Positions 22,885 to 31,394 of a stretch of DNA of 50,216 nucleotides are shown here, one piece after another (positions within the stretch are counted from its first letter, which is position 1; each line of letters starts with the position of its first letter). The translations under genes were made by a program, and so were the position numbers. Source of the DNA: Solobacterium sp. (GTDB lineage Bacteria; Bacillota_I; Bacilli_A; Erysipelotrichales; Erysipelotrichaceae); assembly GCA_017941735.1 (NCBI GenBank), contig JAGAVW010000014.1, forward strand, positions 1 to 50,216, read 5' to 3'. The notes under the pieces are model-generated. The model made no database searches. It was not told where the DNA came from and saw nothing but the letters and a program-made list of their open reading frames with translations.

Positions 22885-25323
22885 TTACTTTTTGTTTTTT
22901 AGCGTAGAAGCATACATTAGACCAATGAGTACGCTTGCACCTAAGAGTAATAGGTATGGTAATGCGTGGAAGTCATCGCCTGTGTATGGAGTTGGGATTC
23001 CTGCCGATCCACCAGTACGGATGCACTTCTGTGCTGCGTCACTCCAGTAGTATCCAGCTGGATATCCATCATCTTGACAGGTTCGCCCTTTTTCTTTTCC
23101 CACAAAAAATGCTGCTCCTGCATCCGAGGTAGGTACTGGAGCTACAGTGGGTGATTCTGTGGGTTCTGGTTCAGGAGATAGTGTTGGTTCAGGAGATGAT
23201 GTTGGTTCAGGAGATAGTGTTGGTTCAGGAGATAGTGTTGGTTCAGGAGATGGTTTTACTTCCTCTTCCCATATTGCTTTAAAAGTATGATTTTCTTTTT
23301 CTGTATAAGAATCCCCAGGATAGTATTTTGAACCTTCCCAGTATAGGAAACGGTAACCGTCTCTTGTTGGTTCCGCATGAATAACAGCCGTTTCCTCTGT
23401 TGTATATGTTTCAATGATATCTTCTGTAGAACCGTTATAGGATCCACCATTTAGTTGATAAATAAGTGTATATGTTTTGGGTTGCCACTGCGCATACAAT
23501 GTTGTATCAACAATCAGTCCTTTTTCTTCATATTCCATTAACTCCTCATCAGAGTATGTAGTTCCACTTCCATCTGCTTCTGTATTCCATCCAGCAAAGA
23601 TTAAATCCGGATTTGGTGAAATAAATGTATTCTTTCCTAACGGTTTCTTAGCTTGGCTATACGCAAATAACTGGTCATCCATCTCTCCCGAACCACCATT
23701 CGCATCAAAAGAAACTACAACTCCAACTACATAAATATTGGTACCACCTACTACTGCCGCTCCTTCATCAGTCGAAAATGGAATAACTGAATTATTCAAA
23801 TAAACATAATTTAAGTCATCTCCATGATTAATCTCATACATCTTTATTGGGAATCGTGCAGTATAGTTTTTTATCATAGAAGAACCTATATAATCCTTAC
23901 CAAAACTAATCTTTTTAAGCGATTCATCAAACAAAACCAAATTCACAAAATCCTTCACTTTTGCAGTATCAAAATTGCTGAGATCAAGTTCTTTCAGGTT
24001 TTTACAAAACGCAAATAAATTACACATATTTGTGACATTTGATGTATTCCAATTACTTACATCAAGCTCTGTTACTATGCATGAAGCAAACATGCCGTCC
24101 ATTTTTTTAACATTCGATGTGTCCCATCGACTGACATCTATTGTATTCAAAGATAAACAACCACAGAACATATAACCCATGTTTTCTGCACTTGAAGTAT
24201 TCCATCCACTAACATCAAGAACAGGAAGAGAAGCACAATGAATAAACGCACCATACATATTCGTTATATTTGATGTATCCCAATTACTCACATCTAGTTT
24301 TGTTAATGCACCACACTCTTCAAACATCTTATCAATGTCTTTTACATTTGATGTATCCCAATTACTCACATCTATTTCTTTCAGATTTCTACATCTATCG
24401 AACATAACTCTCATATTTGTGACATTTGATGTATTCCAATTACTTACATCAAGCTCACTGATTGCCGTATCCGAAAACATACTTGCCATATTTTTCGCAT
24501 TTGATGTATTCCATTTGCTCACATCAATTGACGATAGTGAACTACATCCAGTAAAAACATCGCTCATATCTTCAACTTTGTAAGTATCCCAGTTACTTAC
24601 ATCAAGAAGAGAAAGAGAGGAACAATGCCCAAATACACCAGCCATATTAATTATATTTGACGTGTCCCAACCACTGACATCAATAGTTGTGAGTTCACTA
24701 CACTCCCAAAACATATATGAAATATTTTCTAAATTCGATGTATTCCAAGTACTAACATCTATTTCTTTTAGTGTAGACATTCCCCAACACATGCGCCTCA
24801 ACGATGTTGCTTCCGACACATCAAGGTTGCTGGCATCAATGCTTTCGGTAGAACTATATCTTGGGCTTTGATTAGAATGAAACATACCTGTTGCATCTCC
24901 TACAACTTTTACACCGGGCTTAATTTCAATTCTTTTGAATTTTACATCCATTGATAGGTACTTTGTATTCCAAGTGAATTCTCCTAATGTACCAGCTTCG
25001 TTATTTGTTGGACGAATGACTAAAAGTCCTTCATTATCTAATTCCCATGTACATTCTCCAGATATTCCACTCTCAATTATTTCTGTATCTCCACCATTAA
25101 CTAGAGCATTTTCTTCAACTTTTTCCTCTTCTACAACAGGTTCTTCTGTTGCTGGTGTTTCTTCTTCTAATACTACTTCTACTTCTTGTGGTTGTTCTTC
25201 TTCGACAACCTCTACTACTTCTTCTTCATTACTTTCTTCATTTGTTTCTTCTGCTACGATTAATTGCGCAGAAAAACAACTTACTACGAGTAAGCAAGTT
25301 AAGACTGATTTTAAAAATCTCAT
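22885..25323 (-). CDS. BspA-like surface protein with DUF285 repeats and sortase-type anchor
   Basis: About 812 aa. Signal peptide (residues 1-25 from the ATG at 25323), an acidic Glu-rich stalk, then about eleven 25-residue DUF285 repeats of the form LDVSNWDTSNVTNM..MF..C, a leucine-rich-like solenoid found in BspA adhesins. Two Flg_new/InlB-B-like modules follow (FDANGGSGEMDD and YQLNGGSYNG). A Pro/Glu linker of SPEPT repeats, a two-Cys segment (TCQDDGYPAGYYWSDAAQKC) and the sorting signal TPYTG-helix-KNKK end it. The start at 25323 has AGGAG about 10 nt upstream; ATGs further upstream are possible. It probably binds host or neighbour cells. Its promoter contains a G10 tract, suggesting phase variation. 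Confidence 0.9.
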   Translation of the reverse strand: MRFLKSVLTCLLVVSCFSAQLIVAEETNEESNEEEVVEVVEEEQPQEVEVVLEEETPATEEPVVEEEKVEENALVNGGDTEIIESGISGECTWELDNEGLLVIRPTNNEAGTLGEFTWNTKYLSMDVKFKRIEIKPGVKVVGDATGMFHSNQSPRYSSTESIDASNLDVSEATSLRRMCWGMSTLKEIDVSTWNTSNLENISYMFWECSELTTIDVSGWDTSNIINMAGVFGHCSSLSLLDVSNWDTYKVEDMSDVFTGCSSLSSIDVSKWNTSNAKNMASMFSDTAISELDVSNWNTSNVTNMRVMFDRCRNLKEIDVSNWDTSNVKDIDKMFEECGALTKLDVSNWDTSNITNMYGAFIHCASLPVLDVSGWNTSSAENMGYMFCGCLSLNTIDVSRWDTSNVKKMDGMFASCIVTELDVSNWNTSNVTNMCNLFAFCKNLKELDLSNFDTAKVKDFVNLVLFDESLKKISFGKDYIGSSMIKNYTARFPIKMYEINHGDDLNYVYLNNSVIPFSTDEGAAVVGGTNIYVVGVVVSFDANGGSGEMDDQLFAYSQAKKPLGKNTFISPNPDLIFAGWNTEADGSGTTYSDEELMEYEEKGLIVDTTLYAQWQPKTYTLIYQLNGGSYNGSTEDIIETYTTEETAVIHAEPTRDGYRFLYWEGSKYYPGDSYTEKENHTFKAIWEEEVKPSPEPTLSPEPTLSPEPTSSPEPTLSPEPEPTESPTVAPVPTSDAGAAFFVGKEKGRTCQDDGYPAGYYWSDAAQKCIRTGGSAGIPTPYTGDDFHALPYLLLLGASVLIGLMYASTLKNKK
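23168..23253 (-). repeat. 18-bp tandem repeat encoding SPEPTL units
   Basis: Four full 18-bp units plus a partial one (plus-strand unit GGTTCAGGAGATAGTGTT) encode the Pro/Glu linker of the surface protein. Copies are nearly identical, so length variation is likely. Confidence 0.85.
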
Positions 25324-25364
25324 ACCTTGTTTTCTCCTATCTCTCATTATCAAAATCTACGTTT

Positions 25365-25392
25365 AATATACCCCCCCCCCGACTTTCGTCAA
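25365..25392 (-). promoter_or_regulatory. adhesin promoter with poly-G spacer
   Basis: Minus-strand -35 TTGACG (25387-25392), a 16-nt spacer of AAAGTC plus ten G (25371-25380), then -10 TATATT (25365-25370). The ATG at 25323 lies about 40 nt downstream. Gain or loss of one G changes the spacer length directly. Confidence 0.85.
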
Positions 25393-25419
25393 GCGGGATT
25401 TCTCGTTTGTCTAAAATAC

Positions 25420-25449
25420 AAAAATATCGCATAATCATGCGATATTTTT
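25420..25449. terminator. bidirectional terminator
   Basis: Perfect 13-bp stem (25420-25432 with 25437-25449, loop AATC) with A- and T-rich flanks on both strands. It ends the glycan operon on the minus strand just before the adhesin promoter. Confidence 0.85.
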
Positions 25450-25480
25450 AAATTGTAAAATGAAATAACACGGTGAAGAA

Positions 25481-25568
25481 TTATAGTTCTACTTTTGTTT
25501 TAAAATGAGAATCTTGAATTCTATATTCGGATGCTTTCTCCCAAATTTCATATGCTTTTGGGAGAGTT
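25481..25568 (-). pseudogene. out-of-frame C-terminal tail of the DUF4422 glycosyltransferase
   Basis: Immediately after the stop of the glycosyltransferase, the next frame stays open for 28 codons, including LPKAYEIWEKASEYRIQDSH, and ends at a TAA (25481-25483). Removing one T from the T5 run at 25571-25575 joins it to the upstream gene. It reads like the natural C-terminus lost by a one-base insertion, or by a sequencing error. Confidence 0.55.
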
Positions 25569-26357
25569 CTAAAAACTATCCGTGTACTTCTTCTTAAATA
25601 ACTTGGCACTAATAAAGCCTTTTGCTTTTTTATAGTAATTCACTTTCCCTAAATAGATATAAGGAAGTTCATAGATTTCACTAGGTAATACTATTTTATC
25701 TTTTATTTGTTTATTAAGCCAAACATTAAATAAACGCTCTGCCACCCTACCACAATACCGGTTCTCAAAATCTGTGCCATCTTTGCCAATGCGCTTTAAT
25801 AATTCTTCTAAGATAGGAAAAAGCCATGCGCAATAGGCATCCACATATTCCCTAGGCATGATAAACATATTAAACATATAACCAGAAGTCTGTTTTAAAG
25901 TTTCATCATAGATGTCTAAATATTCTGGATTATTCTGTTCTATGATTTTTCTTGTTTCAATGAGATGGGTTTCATTCATCGTATTCGCATAATGGGAGTA
26001 AAGTGTTTCCACATAATACTTTCTTTTTTTAGGAAGAATCACTTTAAAATGGGTGAATAAGGATTCGGCTTCTTCTAATTCCAATACCCCATCAAAACCC
26101 TTTTTCTTTGGATTTGTCGAAAAGTATCTTCGATAATGACAAAGACCTAAATAATCATAATTCGTATTCTTCCATGCCCAATAAAGACCTGTAAGTTCAG
26201 AATAATAAGGATTTAAATCGGAGATATTCTCTCCTTCATCATCACGCTGAAAACCAATACTCTCTTTTTGAAAGGCGCCTACTTGAAGGGGAAGGTATAA
26301 GTCATCCTTTGAAACTTCCACTTCTTTATGGCAGGCAATTAGGACTTTGGTTTCCAT
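25569..26357 (-). CDS. DUF4422 glycosyltransferase
   Basis: 262 aa. N-terminal KVLIACHKEVEV, then QVGAFQKES, and the family core NPYYSELTGLYWAWKN followed by YLGLCHYRRYF. These are the blocks of DUF4422, found in capsule and exopolysaccharide clusters; a cytoplasmic glycosyl transfer role is assumed. It overlaps the stop of the sugar transferase gene by 1 nt (TAATG). The C-terminus seems shortened by a frameshift in a T run (see 25481-25568). Confidence 0.85.
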   Translation of the reverse strand: METKVLIACHKEVEVSKDDLYLPLQVGAFQKESIGFQRDDEGENISDLNPYYSELTGLYWAWKNTNYDYLGLCHYRRYFSTNPKKKGFDGVLELEEAESLFTHFKVILPKKRKYYVETLYSHYANTMNETHLIETRKIIEQNNPEYLDIYDETLKQTSGYMFNMFIMPREYVDAYCAWLFPILEELLKRIGKDGTDFENRYCGRVAERLFNVWLNKQIKDKIVLPSEIYELPYIYLGKVNYYKKAKGFISAKLFKKKYTDSF

Positions 26358-28432
26358 TATTGGGCCCCTTCTTTTGTGAACACCGCAATGATGGTCTTAA
26401 AGAAAATCTTAATGTCAAACCATAAACTTTGATGGTCAATATAATACATCTCCATCTCTTGACGTTCCCCTTCTTTATAAGTCGCATGATTGCGTGCATA
26501 AGCTTGCCAATAACCGGTTAAACCAGGTTTAATGCTGAGTAATTTTGCCACATTCTCATAATTCTCTAGTTCTGCTTCTACCACAGGACGAGGCCCAATC
26601 AAACTAATATCTCCAAATAAGATATTAATAAGTTGTGGTAGTTCATCTAAACTTGATTTACGTAAGAAGCTCCCAAATGGTGTAATTCTTGGGTCATCTT
26701 CGATTTTAAATTCGGTACGATATTGTTCTAATTGTTCTGGTGTTAATAAACGCGTCACATCACCGGCGTCTCTGCGCATCGTACGGAATTTGATGATGGA
26801 TAAACGCTTCCCACGTTTACCAATGCGCTTATGGATATAGAATGGATTTCCCCCATTATCAAAGATAATCATCACCATTAGCACTAAGAATATAGGGGAC
26901 AAGATAAGAAGACCTAACCCAGAAAATAGAATGTCAAAACTACGCTTAATAAAGCGATAAACGATGTTTGGTTGTTTATTGTATTCCCCCTTATATGCAT
27001 AAGGAATCGCATTTTCATTAATTTCCCTTACAAAATCATATTCTTCTTGTACATGGGTATCCCCATCAATACGTAATGAATTTCCCGAGACATAACGTAC
27101 AACCATATAGAATAGAATCGCAAAATCTTTTAAGATGGTCCAACTACGAATATAATTTCTTTCATCTTTATAGATAATCTCTGGTTCCACTTCACAACTC
27201 CAATACCCTACCATACCTGGTTTAATCTGTAAGAGATTTCGTTGTTTGGAGTTACGTGCTAAATAATTTGGTAAGTTAGGTGCTTTTGGTCCAATGAAGC
27301 TCATATCACCAATTAAGACATTGAGTATCATCGGTAAGCCATCTAAATGCGTAAAGCGAAGAATGCGTCCAATAAAGGAGAATGGACTCTTTCCTTCTTT
27401 TTCACGCTCAAAGGCTTTACTATGATAAACACGGAAACGATATTGGTAAAAACGACGTGAATTACGCCCAACACGTACACGCGACACAAGTAATTCTTGC
27501 GGATGATCAAAAATAGAGAAAATCAATACCACCACATAAACAAGTAAGAAGATGGGTAAGATGATTAACCCTAAGACAATATCAATGACGCGTCGAATGA
27601 GTTGTTGGCGACGTGGCATTGGTGAAATGACACGATACGTAACAACCGCACTTTCCCCAATCGTATCTAACGTACGGAAACTATCATAGAGTTCATATTC
27701 TGAGACTTGGACATGGATAATCTTTCCTAGTTTACGGAATTCATGCATCCACTTTTTGATGGTTGAAGTACTTTCTTCTCCTTGTACTAAAAGAATGGAG
27801 TCAATATCTTCGGAAGCAATATCCACAAACATTTCTTCCACATTCGAAACCACCCGGATCTCTTCCATGATTTCGCCTTTACAATCTTTATCCGTCACCA
27901 CTAAGCCCGCTATGTTATAGCGCCAATCGACAGTATTCCGAATCTTATCAATGGTCGTTTTCATTTGATCATAGGGAGCTATGATAATGACATCTTCGGA
28001 ATTGATTCCCTTTTGAAGCCGCGGGAATACATATTTCTTTAAGCCAACCCTGCCAAAGAAATCAAAAAAGATAAAGACAAGAAAGAAGACAATTAAGAAT
28101 AAACGAGAATAATGCTCCGCCATGCGCAAGAAATAAAGCGCCATAGCTGTAAAAATTAAGATATAAAGAGAGAGCTTAATAATACTGACAAACTCTTCCC
28201 GTGTATTTCGTTTTAAATATTCATCATCCGCATAGAGAATTAATACATTCACAAGAATATAGGCAACAATCAAGATTAAAAGTAACTCATTATAATCCCC
28301 ATTCACATCAAACGGACGCCAACGATCTAATGGCACGGCACGAATAAAGAATGCCACTTCATAAGAAATGAGAATCATGACGATATCAATTAAATTCACA
28401 ATGTACTGTGTATAGCGTTTTAAATTACTCAT
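26357..28432 (-). CDS. double polyprenyl-phosphate sugar-1-phosphate transferase
   Basis: 691 aa. Five N-terminal membrane helices (10-140) and a Rossmann-like domain (about 145-245) as in WbaP-type enzymes are followed by two bacterial sugar transferase domains. The second (about 490-691) is canonical: KFRTMRRDAGD, RKSSLDELPQLINIL with the Asp596-Glu597 pair, GPRPV and IKPGLTGYWQ. The first (about 275-460) keeps the fold but reads LDGLPMILNVLIGDMSFIGPKAP with Asp364-Gly365. The catalytic Glu is therefore gone, as is the KFRTM motif. The enzyme should load a sugar phosphate onto undecaprenyl phosphate to begin a surface glycan; the first copy is probably structural or regulatory. The ribosome site is weak. 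Confidence 0.9.
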   Translation of the reverse strand: MSNLKRYTQYIVNLIDIVMILISYEVAFFIRAVPLDRWRPFDVNGDYNELLLILIVAYILVNVLILYADDEYLKRNTREEFVSIIKLSLYILIFTAMALYFLRMAEHYSRLFLIVFFLVFIFFDFFGRVGLKKYVFPRLQKGINSEDVIIIAPYDQMKTTIDKIRNTVDWRYNIAGLVVTDKDCKGEIMEEIRVVSNVEEMFVDIASEDIDSILLVQGEESTSTIKKWMHEFRKLGKIIHVQVSEYELYDSFRTLDTIGESAVVTYRVISPMPRRQQLIRRVIDIVLGLIILPIFLLVYVVVLIFSIFDHPQELLVSRVRVGRNSRRFYQYRFRVYHSKAFEREKEGKSPFSFIGRILRFTHLDGLPMILNVLIGDMSFIGPKAPNLPNYLARNSKQRNLLQIKPGMVGYWSCEVEPEIIYKDERNYIRSWTILKDFAILFYMVVRYVSGNSLRIDGDTHVQEEYDFVREINENAIPYAYKGEYNKQPNIVYRFIKRSFDILFSGLGLLILSPIFLVLMVMIIFDNGGNPFYIHKRIGKRGKRLSIIKFRTMRRDAGDVTRLLTPEQLEQYRTEFKIEDDPRITPFGSFLRKSSLDELPQLINILFGDISLIGPRPVVEAELENYENVAKLLSIKPGLTGYWQAYARNHATYKEGERQEMEMYYIDHQSLWFDIKIFFKTIIAVFTKEGAQ

Positions 28433-28461
28433 AACAAAAACGACGCACCTAGTGCATCCCT

Positions 28462-28467
28462 ATTATA
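28462..28467 (-). promoter_or_regulatory. -10 of the glycan operon
   Basis: Perfect TATAAT on the minus strand, 29 nt before the ATG at 28432. The short leader includes an imperfect hairpin GATGCAC/GTGCGTC. Confidence 0.55.
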
Positions 28468-28516
28468 GTATATTTTCAAAAGATAAACATTTTTAGTCAC
28501 TTACAATTATCTCCTT

Positions 28517-28530
28517 CCTGTAATTACAGG
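28517..28530. promoter_or_regulatory. palindrome between divergent glycan and GH9 genes
   Basis: Perfect 14-bp palindrome CCTGTAATTACAGG midway between the two divergent start sites. Possible binding site of a regulator for either gene; no further evidence. Confidence 0.35.
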
Positions 28531-28554
28531 TTTTCTTGAAATGGTTGTTTTTTT

Positions 28555-28584
28555 TTGTATCAATCTCTTATTTTCATGTATAAT
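28555..28584 (+). promoter_or_regulatory. GH9 promoter, probably leaderless
   Basis: TATAAT (28579-28584) with a weak TTGTAT (28555-28560, 18-nt spacer). The ATG starts 6 nt after the -10 and lacks a ribosome site. Confidence 0.6.
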
Positions 28585-28590
28585 AGTTCC

Positions 28591-30882
28591 ATGCAAAAAA
28601 ATACATCGAGAAGACTTCGGAAGCCGTTGGTGTATATTCTCGCTGGACTTATCCTCGCCCTTTGTATTTCAACCCTTTATCTTTTTACCCAAACGAACAA
28701 GAATCATCCACCTATTGAAACGGCACTTCCAAGTGAAGTACCAAGTGATTTTTCAAGTTCAACACCAAGTCCAACTTCTACGCCAACACCAACACCCGAA
28801 GTCTTACAAAAGAATATTTTTACCCTTCCATTTGAAGAGTTCGACTTTAGTACCTTGTCGAATGATTCTATGGATGATTTTGCTTCGAGTTTTTCGTTGA
28901 ATACTGCCGATGCGGATGCCTATGCCCAAATGGCATACAATCAAATCCACGTGGATGTGAATGCGGCTGGTGCTAACCCAGATAGCGTCATGATTTATCG
29001 GGATGGCATTCCTTTAACGAGTGGTGCTTCCTATCTTATTTATATGGGTGGTAATTCCACAAATGGAAAAACCATCAAAGTCGCAATCGTGGATGCGAAT
29101 ACCGGCGCAACTGCGTTTAGCCAAGATGTTGCCTTACCTAGTGGAGGAAACTTCTATGAACTTCCTTTCACTTATCAAGGCGCAACTACTTACAATGGTT
29201 CCTTACGCTTCTATCTTGGGCAAGGAGAAGGCTATAGTGCAGATTTGAAAGACATTCGTGTTGTTTCCCTTAGTCCCCAAGAAGCAGTCCATGTCAATCA
29301 ATTAGGTTATTTGCCTTTAGCAAGTAAGCGTTGTACTTTCCCATATAATGCAGGAGATATTTTTGATGTCATGGATGCGAGTACCAATACGGTTGTTTTA
29401 TCTGGCCCAATTCGTGGCGCACGCCAAGATGAAGCAACTGGGGAAACGAATTTCTATGGTGATTTCTCTAGTTTAACAACACCAGGAACTTATTATATTC
29501 GCACACAAATTGGCGTCACGTCCCCTACCTTTGAAATCAAAGAAGATGTTTATGCTTCTTTAGTTAAAGATTCCATTAAGATGTTTAGTTTACAACGTTG
29601 TGGCATGGCTTTAAACGAAAGCTGGGCAGGTGGGTTAAACCATAGTGAATGTCATACTGCCCAAGCAAAAATCTATGGTGTAGAAGAATATCGTGATGTC
29701 ACAGGCGGTTGGCATGATGCGGGCGATTATGGTCGCTTTGTGGAAACCGGCACGAAAGCCGTTAACGATCTTCTCTTTGCGTATCTTTATAATCCTTCTA
29801 TCTATGGGGATGATACAAATGGTCCAGATTCCAATAATGGCATTCCTGATATCTTAGATGAAGCGCGTTATGAACTCGATTGGCTCTTTAAAATGCAAAA
29901 CGGGGATGGAGGCGTCTATAACACGGTTATTACTGACAATGTAGCGAATAACGTTTTACCAAATGAAGATGAACAACGACTCAATCTTTTATATGTCGAA
30001 TCTACCTCCACTTCCGATTTCTTTGTAACCATGGCAATTGCTTCCATTGCCTATGAAGAGATTGATCCAGAATATGCAAAGAAATGCTTCGATGCAGCCA
30101 TCAAAGCAAAAAAATATGTAGGATCTCTAAGCCACCATCTAGAATATCCAAATCCATCCGATATTAATGGAGGCCTCTATCTAGATGATGATGATTTAGA
30201 TAGCCAATTTAGTGGCAATCTTGCCTTATGGGCAAAAACACAAGACAAAAAATATCTTGAAGACGCAAAAGCTTTCTTCTACCTCTTACCAGAACGCACT
30301 TGTGCGCAAGGCGTCACCTGGAAAGGAAATGGAGGATACGGAAGATATCTCTTCTTAGTTAACGAAGAAGCAAAGAAAGTCGATAAAGAATTCTATAGTG
30401 AAATGTATGCGTCCATTGAGCAAGAAGCAAATAACCTCATGCATATGGCGGATGGAAATGCTTACCAAGCAAGTATCTATGAATATCCATGGGCAAGTAA
30501 TACGGATATCGCAAACCATGGCATTATCCTTTCCATGGCTTATGATGTAACAGGTAATACGAACTACTTACAAGTTGCCCAAGAACAACTCAACTATCTC
30601 TTAGGGAAAAATACCTTAGGCATGTCCTATGTCACTGGATATGGGCATCGCTATCCTCATAACATTCATAGTCGAATGTCCCTTGTCTCAGGACAAGAGA
30701 TTCCAGGCGCATTAGTGGGTGGCCCAGATGAGCACCGTGATGATAAGGTGACGGCCGAAATTGGTTGGGACGTGCCTGCTGCAAAAGTGTATCGCGATAC
30801 CTTTGAAAGCTATTCAACAAATGAAATCGCAATCATCTATAACTCATCTCTTGTTCACTTACTGGCTAGATTATATCGATAA
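28591..30882 (+). CDS. GH9 endoglucanase/cellulase-type glycoside hydrolase, membrane-anchored
   Basis: 763 aa from the ATG at 28591. A signal-anchor helix (about 12-33) is followed by a Ser/Thr/Pro linker (SPTSTPTPTPE), a CBM4-like beta-sandwich (about 70-235), a CelD-type Ig domain (VHVNQLGYLP, about 243-335) and the GH9 catalytic barrel (about 345-763). The catalytic Asp block is GGWHDAGDYGRF. The His signature is YVTGYGHRYPHNIHSRMS and the acid Glu lies in FESYSTNEIAIIYNSSLV. It should cut beta-1,4-glucans or similar mixed-linkage glucans outside the cell while tethered to the membrane. Upstream in-frame ATGs overlap the promoter and are rejected. Confidence 0.92.
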   Translation: MQKNTSRRLRKPLVYILAGLILALCISTLYLFTQTNKNHPPIETALPSEVPSDFSSSTPSPTSTPTPTPEVLQKNIFTLPFEEFDFSTLSNDSMDDFASSFSLNTADADAYAQMAYNQIHVDVNAAGANPDSVMIYRDGIPLTSGASYLIYMGGNSTNGKTIKVAIVDANTGATAFSQDVALPSGGNFYELPFTYQGATTYNGSLRFYLGQGEGYSADLKDIRVVSLSPQEAVHVNQLGYLPLASKRCTFPYNAGDIFDVMDASTNTVVLSGPIRGARQDEATGETNFYGDFSSLTTPGTYYIRTQIGVTSPTFEIKEDVYASLVKDSIKMFSLQRCGMALNESWAGGLNHSECHTAQAKIYGVEEYRDVTGGWHDAGDYGRFVETGTKAVNDLLFAYLYNPSIYGDDTNGPDSNNGIPDILDEARYELDWLFKMQNGDGGVYNTVITDNVANNVLPNEDEQRLNLLYVESTSTSDFFVTMAIASIAYEEIDPEYAKKCFDAAIKAKKYVGSLSHHLEYPNPSDINGGLYLDDDDLDSQFSGNLALWAKTQDKKYLEDAKAFFYLLPERTCAQGVTWKGNGGYGRYLFLVNEEAKKVDKEFYSEMYASIEQEANNLMHMADGNAYQASIYEYPWASNTDIANHGIILSMAYDVTGNTNYLQVAQEQLNYLLGKNTLGMSYVTGYGHRYPHNIHSRMSLVSGQEIPGALVGGPDEHRDDKVTAEIGWDVPAAKVYRDTFESYSTNEIAIIYNSSLVHLLARLYR

Positions 30883-30913
30883 AAAACATGTGCACAATTT
30901 GTGCACATGTTTT
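30883..30913. terminator. bidirectional terminator between GH9 and gtrA
   Basis: Long inverted repeat AAAACATGTGCACA/TGTGCACATGTTTT between convergent stops, with A and T runs on either side. Confidence 0.85.
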
Positions 30914-30914
30914 A

Positions 30915-31325
30915 TTACTTCGATGCAAATTTCTTGACGATAAAGGTCATGAATAAGTAGTTAATTGGAATATAAATTGGTAAGGATATTAACTTCGCAT
31001 AGAGTTCTGGACCATGGAAACCATGGACGACAATTAAGACGATTAAAGCTGAAATCAACATGCCAGGTACATAGGACAAGGGAAATGTAATTGCCCCTTT
31101 TAAGGTAATTGGCTGGTGATAGGTAAAACGCATATTCAAAAAGTATGACACCACAACCCCAATCGCATCTGCCAATAAACTAGAAGCCCCTGGATTAATC
31201 CCTAATTGCACAAAGCCCATGTATAGCGCTTGGCATAAAAAGGTATTAAAGGCCCCAATAATGCCAAACGATAAGAACTGCTTTGTAAAGAATTTCTCTT
31301 TTATTTTCTCAAATAACTTTTTCAT
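30915..31325 (-). CDS. GtrA-family membrane protein
   Basis: 136 aa with four membrane helices. The opening FLSFGIIGAFNTFLCQALYMGFV and central ADAIGVVVSYFLNMRFTY are the GtrA hallmarks. Family members help flip or transfer lipid-linked sugars in cell-surface glycosylation, which fits the glycan genes nearby. The start is the ATG at 31325, with a GAAGGTG upstream; the earlier TTG is less likely. Confidence 0.9.
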   Translation of the reverse strand: MKKLFEKIKEKFFTKQFLSFGIIGAFNTFLCQALYMGFVQLGINPGASSLLADAIGVVVSYFLNMRFTYHQPITLKGAITFPLSYVPGMLISALIVLIVVHGFHGPELYAKLISLPIYIPINYLFMTFIVKKFASK

Positions 31326-31345
31326 ATACACCTTCAAACTCCGTT

Positions 31346-31375
31346 ATTATAACGCAAACTAGAAGAAAATGTCAT
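31346..31375 (-). promoter_or_regulatory. gtrA promoter
   Basis: Minus-strand ATGACA (31370-31375), 18-nt spacer, TATAAT (31346-31351). Confidence 0.75.
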
Positions 31376-31382
31376 TTCGTGG

Positions 31383-31388
31383 TAGTAT
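31383..31388 (+). promoter_or_regulatory. -10 of the lipoprotein gene, probably leaderless
   Basis: Extended -10 TGGTAGTAT; the ATG at 31395 begins 6 nt later with no ribosome site. Confidence 0.45.
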
Positions 31389-31394
31389 TCTCGT

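Noticed and set aside
23168..23253. CRISPR-like appearance of regularly spaced repeats
   Set aside because: The 18-bp units are directly tandem without spacers and are in frame with the surface protein linker. No CRISPR array was seen anywhere in the window.
24335..24583. Long plus-strand open frames opposite the DUF285 repeats
   Set aside because: They are mirror frames produced by the repetitive codons of the surface protein.
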